From Gnetum montanum (lineage: Eukaryota; Streptophyta; Gnetopsida; Gnetales; Gnetaceae), in the NCBI GenBank assembly GCA_015680685.1, contig MNCI01025357.1, forward strand, positions 127,943 through 191,942: a stretch of DNA of 64,000 nt. Reading direction: 5' to 3'. Made by a program: the position numbers and the translations under genes. Under the pieces are notes generated by a model. That model did not search any database. It had not been told where the DNA came from and was given only the letters and a program-made list of their open reading frames with translations. Positions 10,415 through 22,837 of the stretch are shown here, one piece after another (position 1 is the first letter of the stretch; each line of letters starts with the position of its first letter).

Positions 10415-12555
10415 ACTGAGGAAACCCATGCCAACAACAAAGGCATAGACACATTGAAATATGAGCATTGCCAACTTCCACCCCTCAACCTAAGAACATC
10501 AGTTGGGAGCAGTTGGGCACTTCTACGAAATTCAAACAAACGCTCATCATTTCGGATCTCTCCCTTACAACTCAGTCATGGGGTAGATGGCCACCTATGC
10601 TAATCCTATGGGGCCCTCAATTCTTTTTCGATTTTTTTTTACACATTTTTGTTTTACAATGTTTTTGTTTTAGATGTTTTTGTTTTACAAATTTCTTTAA
10701 CTTTTCTAGTTTTTTTTATACAAATTTCTTTGACTTTTCTTATTTTTGTTTTACAACATCATTATCCTTTTTCCATTTTGTGTGTGTGTTTGTGTTCCAC
10801 CCTGTAAGTTTGTCTCATAATAAGTGTTTGGAATGATGGTATGAACTATTTTCATATTGGTTGCTAATGTTTGGTTTTTACCTTTAAGTCACAATGTTGA
10901 TACTAAGGTATGTTTCTTTTGATCTGGCAGGCAATGAGAACTTCATCCATCCATCCACTAGTTTCTATGGTCTCTCTCAGCTTGGAAATGTACAATTCCC
11001 TTCTAATAAGAACTTTAACGAATCGGTGACTAGGCATTTCTCAAACTAAGGAAGGACTCAAGGATTGAAAAGGGTGCTACTTCAAGGGAACTTGATGCTT
11101 TTGTGTTGGTCATTCTCTTGGGTTCTTGGGTGTTTGTCTTCTTGAGTTTTCTTGCCATTCCGATGTTACCCAATTCTCGGAAGCTGAGTTAATAAAAATA
11201 AAAAAGTCCTTACATGGTGTGGTTCTCACGCATAAAAATACAAAACACAAAAAGCAAAAAAAAAAAGAAAAAAAAGTGAGAATTCAAAGTACACCCCTTA
11301 GATGAATAAGCTTGGGCTACAAGCACTAGTTATGGAACCAAAAGTGTTCCCTCTAACTAAGGCCCTTCTCGCTTCCCATTCTCTTATTTATTTCGTCGGA
11401 ATGGTGGTGGCTCTTTGGAGATGCATCCTTGTTATCCAAGTGGATGGTTCGGTCGAATGCATTGATGCGAAGTCACTGGATGTGGTTGGTTTGAGGCCGG
11501 AGTTGGAATGAGATTTGCTACGTCACATTAATCATGAAGCACACAAGGGGTTGTACACCACCTTGTTCTTGGGATTCCATTCCATCCTCTTCTCTCTACC
11601 CTTCTCTCCACTGTCCACCTCATTGCCGGTTGTATCATTAGTGTATATATTTTGGTTGATGCATTGTTTTCTTTTTGGTAAATTCTTGCGGTTAAGACTT
11701 TAACTCTTGTTCCAAATGACATTCCCAGGGCCTACGGACTCTTTGAATGTGGGTTTGTCAGGGCACTAAGGGCATGAGCCTGCTTTGGGGAGGACCCACT
11801 GACATTTCTTTTTGGAGCATCTGTTAACTTCTTTTTCCTAACATTTTGCAATTAATTTTATTTTGTTCATTACCATATTGACATCCATTTCATCGATGCC
11901 TTAGTTGTCCCTTTTTATCTATCTTTCTTACTCCTTTTCCTTCTCCATTTTAATGCTACCAAAGGTTCACAATCAGTCATGGGGGTACAAGGCCTAATTT
12001 TTTTGATTTTCTCCTAGCCCTGAAAATTTTTGATTTTCTTCCTAACCCCTACGCCTTCGGTAGTCATCATTAATATATTCCTAGATCCATATCAGCCATA
12101 CCACAACCTAGCCAATGGACTTACACCGCAGCAAGGTATCAATTACATGATGATTCATTTACCCTTGCTAATTAAGATTTTGTTGTGTGTGCAGATGGTG
12201 ACCATGCAAACAACGGAGTGGATCTGGAGAAAACACTTAGAATGGAGCAGCGTTGAAGCAGCTATGCAAGGAGCAAGATCGATGGTGTGCTTACAGATGG
12301 ACAACGAAGGTGCAATCTTAGCATTGGTAGCAACAACACTTCTTTCTCTCTCTCTTTCTCGGTTGCCAACAAAGGCCTGATGTCATTGTAATAAGGTGTT
12401 CACCCTTGTTGTCATGAACACCAATTTTGTCAAGTCTTGTAATGATGATCCATTCACATGTCATCCCATTAGTTCCATTCCCCTCAATAATTCCATACCT
12501 TCCCGATATTATTGTAAGGAACTCAAGGATGAGTTTTCATTCAGTCATGGGGGTA
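10415..12555 (+). other. Deletion junction and untranslated 3' region of the nested element
   Basis: About 120 bp past the protease, near 10530-10550, the sequence becomes the counterpart of the pol C-terminal end at 62.6 kb (compare ISPLQLSHGVDGHLC with ISSFQLSYGGDGHMC). RT, RNase H and integrase are gone. A T-rich tract (10620-10780) and the region from 11290 (GAATAAGCTTGGGCTACAAG) also have counterparts at 62.7-62.9 and 63.38 kb. No long ORF; short frames here are not convincing genes. It ends in the polypurine tract ATGGGGGTA at 12547-12555. Confidence 0.65.
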
Positions 12556-13523
12556 TGATGAGACGTACACGATATCACAGTCCACCACCAAATCTATAAA
12601 TAAGAGGCGGCACTCCCTTCATTTCTCATCTTGGTCCAGAAGTAGGGAAACTCTGGCAGTTTGATCACTCCAGAGATAGATTATTTTCCATGTGCCCGCA
12701 GTAGGAGTCCTAGAGTGAATGGATCTTTATTCAAGCAACATTGTACCTGAACACAAGTTGTGTACCGCAATAAAGATGAAATTGATTGGATAAACCTTGT
12801 AGTGCATGGAATAGGATTTTATTTAAATGTTATTTATTGCTTTCCTAGAACGCGGTATGAGTACGACTTGATTATGAGCATCTAAGGATGTGTACGGTTA
12901 GTCAAGGAATTGGCTGCTCATCGCATGCCGTATGAGTACGACTTGATTACGAGCATCTCATGTGACTACTTGGTAACCCAGTGGCGTATCCAAGATCTAC
13001 GCTTGGTAATCCCAGTGGTAGTCGTGCATGGCAGATGTGTATGGTTAGTCAAGGAATCGGCTGCTCATCACACGTAGGCTAGATAGATTCTCTCAACCCT
13101 TTCCTCCTAGTTAAGTACCTTAGTATGACCACTTCGAGCACGTGTGTTACATGTGGTGATCCCAATAACGATTAGCGTTTGGTAGCCATAGTTGCATCGG
13201 TTCAGGGTGTGTACGGTAAGTGGGAACAGATGCTAATGCTAGTTAATTTAGACTTAGTTCATTAGTTAGAGCTAGTTAGTTTTTCAACCCTTCACCCTTT
13301 AGCATAGAAGACATAAAAAATTTAAAAGACCATAAAAATCATATACCTCGGACTTACTTAACCATGCACCGTGACAACTACAAGTAAGTCTGGGAAGACA
13401 ACGAATGATTAACCCCAAGTGTTCCATGGGGCGTTTAGGCATTTAGTCTGCAGAGTTCGACCGAATTGCATGTGCTATGCTTGTTTTGTATGGTTGAGTG
13501 TAGGGGTACCTCGCCACTCATCA
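12556..13523 (+). repeat. 3' LTR of the nested element
   Basis: Starts TGATGAGACG, ends CACTCATCA, followed by the target copy GAGAG. Lacks about 30 bp of U3 that holds two of the three GATATC palindromes in the 5' LTR; TATA box at 12593-12601. Confidence 0.93.
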
Positions 13524-13529
13524 GAGAGG

Positions 13530-14170
13530 ATTCAATTTTCTCTTGCAAGGCTACTTATATCTTAGTTGACCATCATCAATTGTTTTCTCAACTGGTGGAT
13601 GCTTTTTTCTAAGATGTTTTTCTACTTTTCCATTATGGTCAACCTCATGTTATCAGCAACAAGTTGTTTATTTTCTTCTTAAACTATGATAAGTGCCTTC
13701 ACATGTGCATATGTTTGTGCTTCAGCTACAAAGGAATTTTATACTGCTTTCTCCTTCTTTGTTACCATATGCTTATTTTGCTCAATCAGGTAATTTATCT
13801 ACTCTATCTTGACCTATTCTACCTAGTTAGGTGTAATAAATTATGTGGGATATCTTATTTTAGTTCTTAGGGCTGCAAGCTCTTCTTATAATCTTAAAAT
13901 TTCATTCTCTATATGCTCTACCCCTATCTTTGACATGACCAGTTTTCCTTTGGTAGTAATGAGCTCAAATTGTACTGTAGTTAGATCATTGGGGATGTTA
14001 AAAAGTGTTGTCATGACTTGCCTAGTTTTTAGTTGTTTATCAAGCACATCCTCATGGTCAATAGGAGTCATCAAGGTTTCAGCTAACATTTGAGCCTCTC
14101 TGGCTCTAGTTAGATCCACCAATGGGACAATAGATACCTTGAAAGATTCTTTAATGTGATCGATGATCAC
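13530..14170 (-). pseudogene. Proximal part of the post-integrase coiled-coil ORF
   Basis: A 94-codon frame (13886-14170, minus) and its interrupted continuation to 13530 are rich in Leu, Glu, Lys and Ile in heptad-like spacing (EDVLDKQLKTRQVMTTL). The insertion at 7540-13523 splits it from its distal part at 7095-7534. It lies downstream of the integrase, the position of the env-like third ORF of Athila elements, but I see no transmembrane segment. A similar helical segment occurs near 41573-41785 (minus), suggesting a conserved family product rather than chance. Confidence 0.5.
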
Positions 14171-17100
14171 CTTTGCTGCTCCCGTTGCATTGCCACTACC
14201 ATGGCTCCTTCGCTAGTCTCAAGCACCACTTGGAATGATGCAGCATTTCTAGAGATCTATTGTGACCATTGTAGCTCTCCTCCTAACTATAGTGATATCT
14301 ATCCACTTGTTGAATTTGCTAAAACTATGGGCTAGATGGCATTATCAATAACTCTATAAAGATTGGCCTCCTCCCTTGTTCCCCTGCTGATGGTTTCTGC
14401 AATCTATTATAGATGACTCATTGATGGTCTATAATCTTGCAACGATGGTGATAGAGCTTACTGTTGTTGTTGTTCTTGTTGTTCTTGTTGTTACTCCTAC
14501 TGTTGTTACTCTTATTCTTGTTTTTCACCTTGATCATTCCTATGTGGTGCCGGTTTGAGCAGCTCAGTGTATGAAGCATTTTGGGCTCCTCTAGGAATGT
14601 CGTTGGTGTATCCCAAGATTTCAATTCACTTGCATAGCTTTCTAATAAGGCAAGGGAATGGAAGTATTTGCTTCCCTACCTTTCTTTCTTCAAACGGCCT
14701 CTGTATTTCCATAAAGTAGAGTTATGCAAGGTTGGTATTGTATTTTTCCATTAGGATTATACTACCTCTAGTCGCATAAGTGAATATTCTATTGAGTCAT
14801 TTTGTTAGGAATAGGTGATAAGTGCCAATTTTGAAGTAGATTCTTTCTTCTAAAGTTAGCTCATTATAGCCCTTATCTTCTTTGCAATACGTTCATTTCA
14901 ACCATAGTTTTTTTGGTTTCAAGATCTAATCTAGTGGAAAAATGTGCTAACTTTGTTCCTTCATTGGATATATTCAAAGATTCTACAATTACCTTGATCA
15001 AGAATGAAACTGAGACTCCTCCAATGTTAACTATGGTACCCTCTTCCTTGTTGTACCAAAATTGATATGTTTTCCCAAGGTACCATTCACCACTATTAGA
15101 TAGGATAGGCCATAATGGTGATGCCTTAAGTTATGTCTTTACTGCTTCTAGCATAAATTCCATGAATGGGCCAAAGTTCATTTTCAAAATAACTATGGTC
15201 AACATGGATCTTTCTTGAATAGCTTGGAGGAAGTCCTATGGTAATGTGAGGTGTTGTCCTTGCACTAGTGGTTCTTGTATGTTTCCTTGGGCCAATTGTC
15301 CTATAGCAAGAGTCTCTTCATGAATGCTAAATGATTGGGCTTCTTGCTCCTCAAGTTCTTGTCCTTTCCTTTAGTTTAGCCTCTTAGTCTCTTACTTACA
15401 CCTTGTAAGGGTCCTCCTTGTGCTCCTCTCTTTGGGACCATCTACAATTATTAAGGAATTGGAAATCATTAGAAGGAATTCTCTAATTTTTATAACTTCC
15501 TTCCTTTTTCATACTTTTAGTTAGATCAAATTCTTAGTTATTAGGATTATAGAGTTAGAAAAGTTTTACAAAAGATGATCCCATAAGTATTAATTTCATT
15601 GTAACTCATCACAATTGTTCATTTTGTCCCTAATGTATGGCTCATAATCATGGTTATCGGTCCTTAGGAGTTTTATTTAAGTGTTCCAGCATTAATATGG
15701 TTGATTATTCCTTAAAAATTTCAAATTTTACGTTGTAATTACCCTTAAGATACCTTCTCGGCATTAGCAAATTTTTGAAAAATTGGACTAGATTTTTCTC
15801 CCTAGCACCTCCCCCCTCCCATGACTAAGAAGAGCACTTTGTGACTGAATAGGTTTGAAAATCATGAAAATCGGAGTGAGATTGGTCAAGTTATGGCTTA
15901 GGAAAGCTAGGATGTCAAAGCTCATATTAGAGAAGAAAAATAAAAAAATCTCCCTTGTGTGCAAATGAAAAATGATGAAAATTTTAGCTATGTCTCCATG
16001 TATTTATACTTTTTGAGGGACTTGACATCAAGGATCTGATATCAATTCAAACCCAATATCGGTGACTTGATATCAAAGCCCAAAAATTTTCACTTTTCAT
16101 AAGGCTTTGATGGGAAATTTTGATTCTTTTGGATTTATAGAAGGTTTTAAGGTTTCTCAAAGGGTTTAGATGATAAAGATATGCATATTTTTGGCAAACG
16201 TTTGTCATTGGAAGTTCATAGAGAAGGAATCTTGGGCTGCGAAAGTTCATAAGATGGATTAAGAAGGGTAATGGATTCATGTAGTGAGAAGGGATAGTTT
16301 AAATGATATGGGAAGTTTTATTGATGTCTAGTGATGCTGGAAGGTTCAAGATGATGTGGAATCACTTGGCAGGTATAAGATACAATATTTATACAAGTGG
16401 AACCTTCCCAAACTAGGCTTTAGCCCTTAATGCCCTTGATAACCACACCTAAAAGTGTCCTTAGGCAGTTAAGGAGTTGAATGTAATGCATACTTGTTTA
16501 GCAAAACACACACGTTAGTACCACCAAATTGAGAAAATAACTCTATGTTCTACAAAACCACAAGTTATGATTATGCAAAAAGTGAGATGAGATGGACTTA
16601 GAAGGGATTGTAAAAATTATGACGTGAGGTATCTTACCATAGGCATATTGAATTCTTAGGTTTTATTAGTGGTTAAAGTAATCACTAGCCTTTATGTCCA
16701 AGATTCAAACCAAGTCCAGACCACTATCCAGTGTCATCGCATCATGTCATCTCTTGGAAGTACAATCGTAAGACTATCAATGTTGCAAGGAGTATTGTCA
16801 CTTGGCTTATTGTCCAAGGGAAGAGTTTATTCATGGAACTTTGGTTTATTTTTTAGATTTCTAAGAATAAACCTACCTTTAGGCATGGGTAGCATGTCCT
16901 TCTAGTGGAACCCTTAGAAATTTATTTTGTGCTATATTATTTTTATTTGTGTCAACTTTTCAAGACAACACTTATTTTACTCTTACTCCCATTATTCATT
17001 TGATCTATAAGGATATAATACAACCTTAGCAACATGATAGAATTCACAATAGTAATCCAAAAGAATCCACAAGTTCCCTTGATGTCACACCCTTTACATT

Positions 17101-17650
17101 CCCTCTTAGTTCTTCACTTTTCTGTCTAGGCATAATAATCATAGGTGGCCATGGTAAGAACCTCTTATTAATGGAATGGATGGATGGGTGATGGGGGCTC
17201 ACTGTTTAATTAATCAGTTCCTTATGACTTGATATCATAGAGAAATCTTCACTTTATTGGACTACATCTTACCTTTATTCAGTGTCTCTTATTAGTAATC
17301 AAAATTATTTACAAAAGGTTTAAAAACAAAGTATGAAAGAAATGAAAAAGATAGCAAGAATTTTGAAAAAGTATAAGGAATGAAAAATGTTAAAAGAATT
17401 GAAAATGTTAAAGAAATGAAAATATCAAAGAATGTTAAAAATTTAAGAAATGAAAAGTATCAAAGAATGAGAAAATATTAAAGAATGTGAAAAATGAAAG
17501 AAAACAAAAAAATTCAATAAGGTAGCTATGGTTCAAAATTGACTCCCCTACAACTATTATTAAGATCAGTTAAATAGAAGATAGAACAAGTAGAATACTA
17601 ATGGGTAGGTTGTTTAGATTCTTTGTAGTATTCATAGTATGGTTTAACTT
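14171..17650 (-). other. Region between integrase and coiled-coil ORF
   Basis: About 3.5 kb of decayed sequence. It contains a Gln/Asn-like low-complexity tract from (TTG/TTC)n at 14460-14520 and an A-rich stretch of AATGAAAAA-type repeats at 17330-17520. No conserved domain is readable. The promoter-like cluster at 16001-16074 is listed separately. Confidence 0.45.
16001..16074 (-). promoter_or_regulatory. Possible internal promoter: GATATC cluster and TATA box
   Basis: On the minus strand GATATC (16069-16074), GATATT (16055-16060) and GATATC (16038-16043) precede AGTATAAATACATG (TATA at about 16001-16009). The stretch AAGGATCTGATATCA is nearly identical to that in the LTR U3 at 6483-6496. 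It points toward the coiled-coil ORF. It could be a subgenomic promoter or the remnant of an inserted U3. Confidence 0.4.
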
Positions 17651-17659
17651 CTTGAATAT

Positions 17660-18640
17660 TAACAAAAATAAGCTTATGTAGAGCAAATGGGTGATGATTG
17701 TGTAAGGCACTAGATGGATAAGTAGTGTGCATAATGTATAATCCCTCCCAAAGTATCTAAAATTTAGCTTTTTGGGCTAAATGAGTAGGATTATAATAAA
17801 GGACCTTGTCACCCAATTGTATCATTACATTTCTTATTTGTGAATCGTGCCTAAGTTTAGAGTAATGATTATGGACTTCACTACCCATGAGTACCACTAA
17901 CAGATTCTCATCTAGAAGATTTAGGATCATTAGATGTTCCTTTTGGGCTAAACGCAAGTTCAAGTCAAGTTCACTAGTAGTAGCTAAAGTGTGAAGCTTT
18001 GCCTAGATTGAAAGTGTTGACAACTTTCCATAAACTAACTCATATGGGGTGTACCCTATAGGTAATTTCTAGTATGTCCTATAGGCATAGAGTGCATTTT
18101 TTTAATTTTTAACTCCAATCTCATCTAAACCTACTAACTATCCTTGTGAGTATTCTAGTAGTTTCACGGTTAGTGACTTCAACTTGACCATTTACTTGGG
18201 GATGATATGGTGTTGTTAGTTTATGGTTATCCCCAAGTTGTTGCATGAGTTTCTTAAAAGTAGCACTGGTGAAGTGGGTCCCATTATCTAATATAAGTAT
18301 TCTAGATACTCCAAATCTATTCATCACATGTTGTTAAAAAAATTCGGTAGTCGCCTTTGTTGTATAGACTTTTATTGTTGCTACCTCTACCCACTTTGTA
18401 TAATAATCCACAATCACAATGATATACGCTTTCACATTTGACATCGGTTGAATGGACCCCATAAAATCAATTCCCCATATATTAAAAGGTTCCAATAGCT
18501 ATATCCAGTGTTGTGGCCCTTCATATATAGCTGTAATTCCTTCATCTTTTTTTTAGCATTGACAAGATTTGGTAATTGAGCACATAATTTCTAAATTTTT
18601 CAAGCATGTACACCATGACCATCAGGTCCTTTTTAGTTGT
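17660..18640 (-). pseudogene. Integrase of the minus-strand Athila element
   Basis: On the minus strand the core domain reads WGIDFMGSIQPMS (first Asp), VDYYTKWVEVATI, then LILDNGTHFTSATF (second Asp) and TPYHPQVNGQVEVTNRE with the catalytic Glu region. The C-terminal part includes QLGDKVLYYNP. Spread over several frames with stops. It follows the RT with part of the RNase H missing. Inactive. Confidence 0.8.
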
Positions 18641-18649
18641 GATGTAATT

Positions 18650-19700
18650 TAATTATACTCCTATAATGCTTCTACTGGCACTGTGTATGTAGCATGGTCT
18701 TTTCTGATCATCAAGTTAAGTTAATATTGCACCAAGCGCATAGAAGTATCAATAATGATATGAAAAGGTCTTGACCAATCTGGAGCTTGGAGGATTGGTG
18801 TTTCAACTAAATTCTACTTTAAAGCTTTGAATGCCTTTTCACATGACTTAGTCCACTCAAAGGATGATTCCTTCTTCATGAGTTCTACAAGTGATTTGGC
18901 TATCTTTGAAAATTTTTTAATGAATCTCCTATAGTATCTCATATGGCCTAAAAAGGATCTTATATCTTTCACTCTTTGTAGCCATTAAGTGATGTTTTGG
19001 ATTACTTTGATCTTTTTAGGATCTATCTCAATATGCTTCTATGAGATTTTGTGTCCTAGCATTATGCCTTCCTAAATCATGAGATGGTTCTTTTACTAGT
19101 TGAGCTTCAAATTGGTTTCAACACATCTTTTAAATACTTGCTCCAACTAGTCTAGTGCTTGTTTAAAATCTAGCCCATATGTGGAAAAATCATCCATAAA
19201 GACTTCAATACCATTGCCTATCTACTTCTGGAAGATACTTAAAACCAATCTCTAGAAGGTTGTTGGTGCATTACAAAGACCAAAAGCCATTTGTCTGTAA
19301 GCAAATGTTCCCCATGGACTAGTGAACATGGTCTTCTCTTGGTTTTGAGGTGCAATGCAGATTTGATTGTATCCATTGTACCCATCCAAAAACTACAATA
19401 ATTAGTAGCTAAATTATGTCTAGAACCTAATCAAAAAATGGCAAGGTAAAGTAATCCTTGAACATGACTGAGTTCAACATTTAGAAGTTGATGCAAACAT
19501 GCCATTTGCCTTCCTTCTTTGGAACTATCACCAAAGGATTGACTCATTCATCATCTACAAGAGGATAGATGAATCTTGCCTTTAGCAACTTTTCCAATTC
19601 TTGCTTGACTACCTCCTTGATTTTAGGGTTGAGCCGTCATTGAGGTTGGTATTTTGGTTTGACTATAAAATCAATATAAACCCAGTATTGACAAATTTGT
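18650..19700 (-). pseudogene. Reverse transcriptase (and RNase H start) of the Athila element
   Basis: Decayed RT on the minus strand. The catalytic box EVFMDDFSTYG lies near 19166-19205 and VFKRCVETNLKLN follows. The RNase H start (APDWSRPFHIIIDTS) is at about 18740-18790, after which the RNase H is mostly deleted before the integrase zinc-binding region. FMDDFSxYG is the Athila-lineage form. Confidence 0.75.
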
Positions 19701-20176
19701 GGATCAATTTCCATGATCTCATCATAAGACCATGCAAACGATGTAGGCCATTTGTTAAGAACTTATAGTATTTTCCTTTTCTATTCTTTGTCTAGGTTGG
19801 TGTTAATAATCATTAGCTTCTTTTTGTTCATGAATACATATTCTAATGTTGTTGGTAGGGCTTTCAATTCTAATGGTTCTGGTTCCATTGTGTTTGGGAT
19901 CTCTAGGTGTCCCTAGTTTGTTTCTTCTTCATGATTGATTTGAGTGTAAAAGTGTCTTTTCCTTATCTATTCTAACTTATCTGTTTCTACTACATAGGTA
20001 CTGATAATTTGCTCTTCAGGTTCCATGTACTTATCAAATTGAGTTTCTTCACCTGTAATCAACCACTAGGTGCCCTCTTGTTGGGTGCCTACTGCATATA
20101 GATAATTATGCATACATCTTATTTCAACACATCTATTGCATACCGTGTTCTCCTCTTGTTTGATTGCCTAGATTCT

Positions 20177-20600
20177 TTACACACAATTGCACTTGTTATC
20201 GCTATATGCAATACATGAAACTCTCCATCTTTGTACAATTCTAGCCTCATCTTCCTTGGAAATTTCCAAGGCAAGATCATGAATTCTGAGCTTAGCATCC
20301 ACAGCACTAAGCCCAGCTCTTCCCATGATAATTGGAAATTCTCCCTTGTTTTTCCCCACATGAATGACTAGAAAAATAGTAGGGTAAGGCCAACCACTGA
20401 TGGTAGTAATCACATCATCCACTTATCCAAGTGGAATGGTGATTGACTAGTTTACAAGCCCTAAACAAATGTTACTTTTCTTTAGTGGTGGTAAGTTCTA
20501 GGCCTGATACATGTCTTGAGATATCAGGTTCACTTTGGACCCAAAATCTAGTAGAGCTTTGCATGGTTTTTGTCATGCTATTTGGAGATAAACTAAGGGA
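20177..20600 (-). pseudogene. Aspartic protease of the Athila element
   Basis: Minus-strand frame with GEFPIIMGRAGLSAVDAKLRI and LALEISKE, closely matching the protease of the nested element (GDFLIIMGRVWLSTVE, LSLEISK). The active-site region reads LLDFGSKVNLIS-like at about 20520-20570 in a neighbouring frame. Stops and shifts present. Confidence 0.7.
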
Positions 20601-20659
20601 CTTCTTGGGTTAGCTCTCTTATGTGGAAGAGCCCCTGCCTTGATCCAATGAGTTATGGT

Positions 20660-22540
20660 CTAAGTGAGCATGGTAATAGTGACATTTGAATGTGATGAAG
20701 TTGGAAGCTTACTATGTTGAGAAGTACTTGATGTAGATGGGACAGAAGTAGATGTATTCCCCATCTGTTGAGTCTTTTTTAGACTCATTTTGAAGAATGG
20801 TCGTTTCTTGGTTTGAGACTCATAGGTAACCATCTCCTCATGCATATTAACTACCCTCATAGCACTCTTTTTCTATGGTTGTGATGCTAATTCCCCCTGT
20901 ATAATAGGGGGTGGCATTGATGGTAGAGGATTTAGGTATTGATTGGAATGACTAGTTGTTGGTGGATGCACATGTGAGTTTGGGTTTGTCCTTGGTAGCA
21001 TCGATCTATGGTATTCTGTTGGATAGTACTATGGGGTCTGAACAGCTACCTTACAAAGTGATACTAGACATTGAACACAATAACCATATGGATCTAGCTA
21101 TGTGTATGGATATTGTTGGCAAGGTGGTGGCATAGCCCACAATTGACGTTGTTGTCATTGTTGATAATAGTGCTCCTACAGTTGTGGCAAAGCTTACGAG
21201 GATAATACATTGGTTGAAGGTTTTGTTGGTAGTTACCTTAAGGATAAGGTAACCATTTGGGTCTCTATCTTTTAAAAAACTTGGGATTGAGTACATATTC
21301 CCTTATCTCTTGTAGATGTCTCATGACTAGGCAACACCCCTTGGGATGTTCGTACTGACACACAGTGCAACCTTCCTCATCTATGGAGCTGGTGTCTAGG
21401 CACTCAGTCATTAAGGAAACTTTGTCTTTTCATCTAAACTCTTTCTTTTTGCTCTTGTCTTTGCCTTTCTTGAAGGCTTTCTTGGTTCTTTCCTTCACAA
21501 TCTTTAATGCACTTGTCTATTTCTCATCAACAAAATTCGACAATTTCTCTACTTTGGTTGTGATGTCACTTATAGATTTTTGGACTGGTAGAGTCTTTTT
21601 CTACATAACATGATCCAAGATTTCCTTTTCTTGTGTATTACAGACTTGTGCATCTCTTTTTCGAATTGATGGATCTCTGTTATACTCTTCAATTAACTCC
21701 CTCTTTCTTAGCTCACCTTCCTCTTTTGCTACTTGGTTAATTAGTCTTTGAATGCAATGAACGGGCATTTCTGATAACCTTCCTTGGGTTTAAACCCCAA
21801 GAGTCTCTCTAGTTTTGCTTCATATCCCATCTACAATGAGCCTAAGCTATTCCCTTGGTGAGAATCCATGGCTTGGGCATCTATGCAACAGTGAAGAGTA
21901 TTTGCACATTGCTACATCAAGGGTCTCATGAGTCCCTTGCTTCTAGCCCTGGATTTGTCACCTTAAATTAGATACTCATGAATAAGTTTGACATTTATCA
22001 TTGAAGAGTTTAAGCATGGTACTCTAGTGTTTGATTAATTCAGGTTTTAATGACCTATACTAGCTCTCTGCTTCCTTCACAAGTGTTTTGGAAAACAACT
22101 TTAATTTTTGTTAATTACTTTTGATATTTTCGAGGATTCAAGCATTGTGGAAAGCTTGAAGGTGATGTTGTGGATCAGCATGATAGCCACCTTTATATCT
22201 TAACATGTTGTTCATGTCTAGCTATTTGATTTGGCTATCTCTCATGTGCCTAGTTGGTATATGGATAGCTTCCTAAATGTTTATCATGCTTTGGGTTGTC
22301 ATGAGGGGTTCATCACCGTGGTTGGATTTGAATGCACTGTTGTAGTAGTGAGCCCTTTTGTGCTCATACCTTTCTTGATCCTCTCTTCAATCCCTTTGTC
22401 TCCTTCATTCATATTCTTCATCTTCTATATCGAAGTGTCTTGAATATCAATCATGATGGTCATGAGTCCTCCTTTCTTTCCTATCATAGTCTTGGTACTT
22501 GTTTCTTCTTCTGTCAAAGTACCACCAACAATCGTGATGA
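20660..22540 (-). pseudogene. gag of the Athila element (degraded)
   Basis: At 20660-20860 (minus) the KKRPFFKMS linker and a Ser/Thr-rich tract match the gag-protease linker of the nested element. At 22270-22520 an Arg/His/Asp/Tyr-rich segment (KYQDYDRKERRTHDHHD) ends in DEPLMTTQSMINI, equivalent to the basic tail of the nested element's gag. Sequence between them is broken in all frames. Confidence 0.6.
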
Positions 22541-22837
22541 GGCAAATGAGGAGAGATGCTACCATGGAGATCAAACATGTGCACAATAAAGGGAAGTAGG
22601 TTAACACTTTTGTTGTCCTGGAAGAACTTGATGTTGATGCGTTTATTTCAAAGTAACTTCACCAGAACCATGAGGAGCCTTCAAAAACACCTATCATTAG
22701 ATTTGAGGAACCTATCAAAGCCCAACTTCATTCCACATTAGTAGAGACACCTAAGGGGGAGGCTACTAACTCAAGGTATAAGTGGGGCTCAAGGCAAAGG
22801 GTTCCTACCAAATCCTACAAAGAAGCATACAAGAGAA
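22541..22837. other. Leader next to the 5' LTR, PBS not recognisable
   Basis: On the minus strand the LTR end (ACTCATCA) is followed by TTCTCTTGTATGC, not the tRNA-Asp-type PBS of the related elements. On the plus strand the same stretch is unusually open (two stops in about 110 codons). Confidence 0.4.

Larger units (their letters stand above)
7540..13523 (+). mobile_element. Non-autonomous Athila-type element (gag-PR only), nested
   Basis: Full structure: LTRs at 7540-8537 and 12556-13523, perfect 5-bp target duplication GAGAG (7535-7539 and 13524-13528), tRNA-Asp-like PBS, gag-protease frame, polypurine tract. Total 5984 bp. RT, RNase H and integrase are absent: just past the protease the sequence jumps to what corresponds to the extreme pol C-terminus of the related element at 62.6 kb. 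It therefore depended on enzymes from a relative. The LTRs differ by a few percent, mostly transitions by eye, plus a deletion of about 30 bp in the 3' copy. It sits inside the minus-strand Athila element, in the coiled-coil ORF. Confidence 0.93.
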
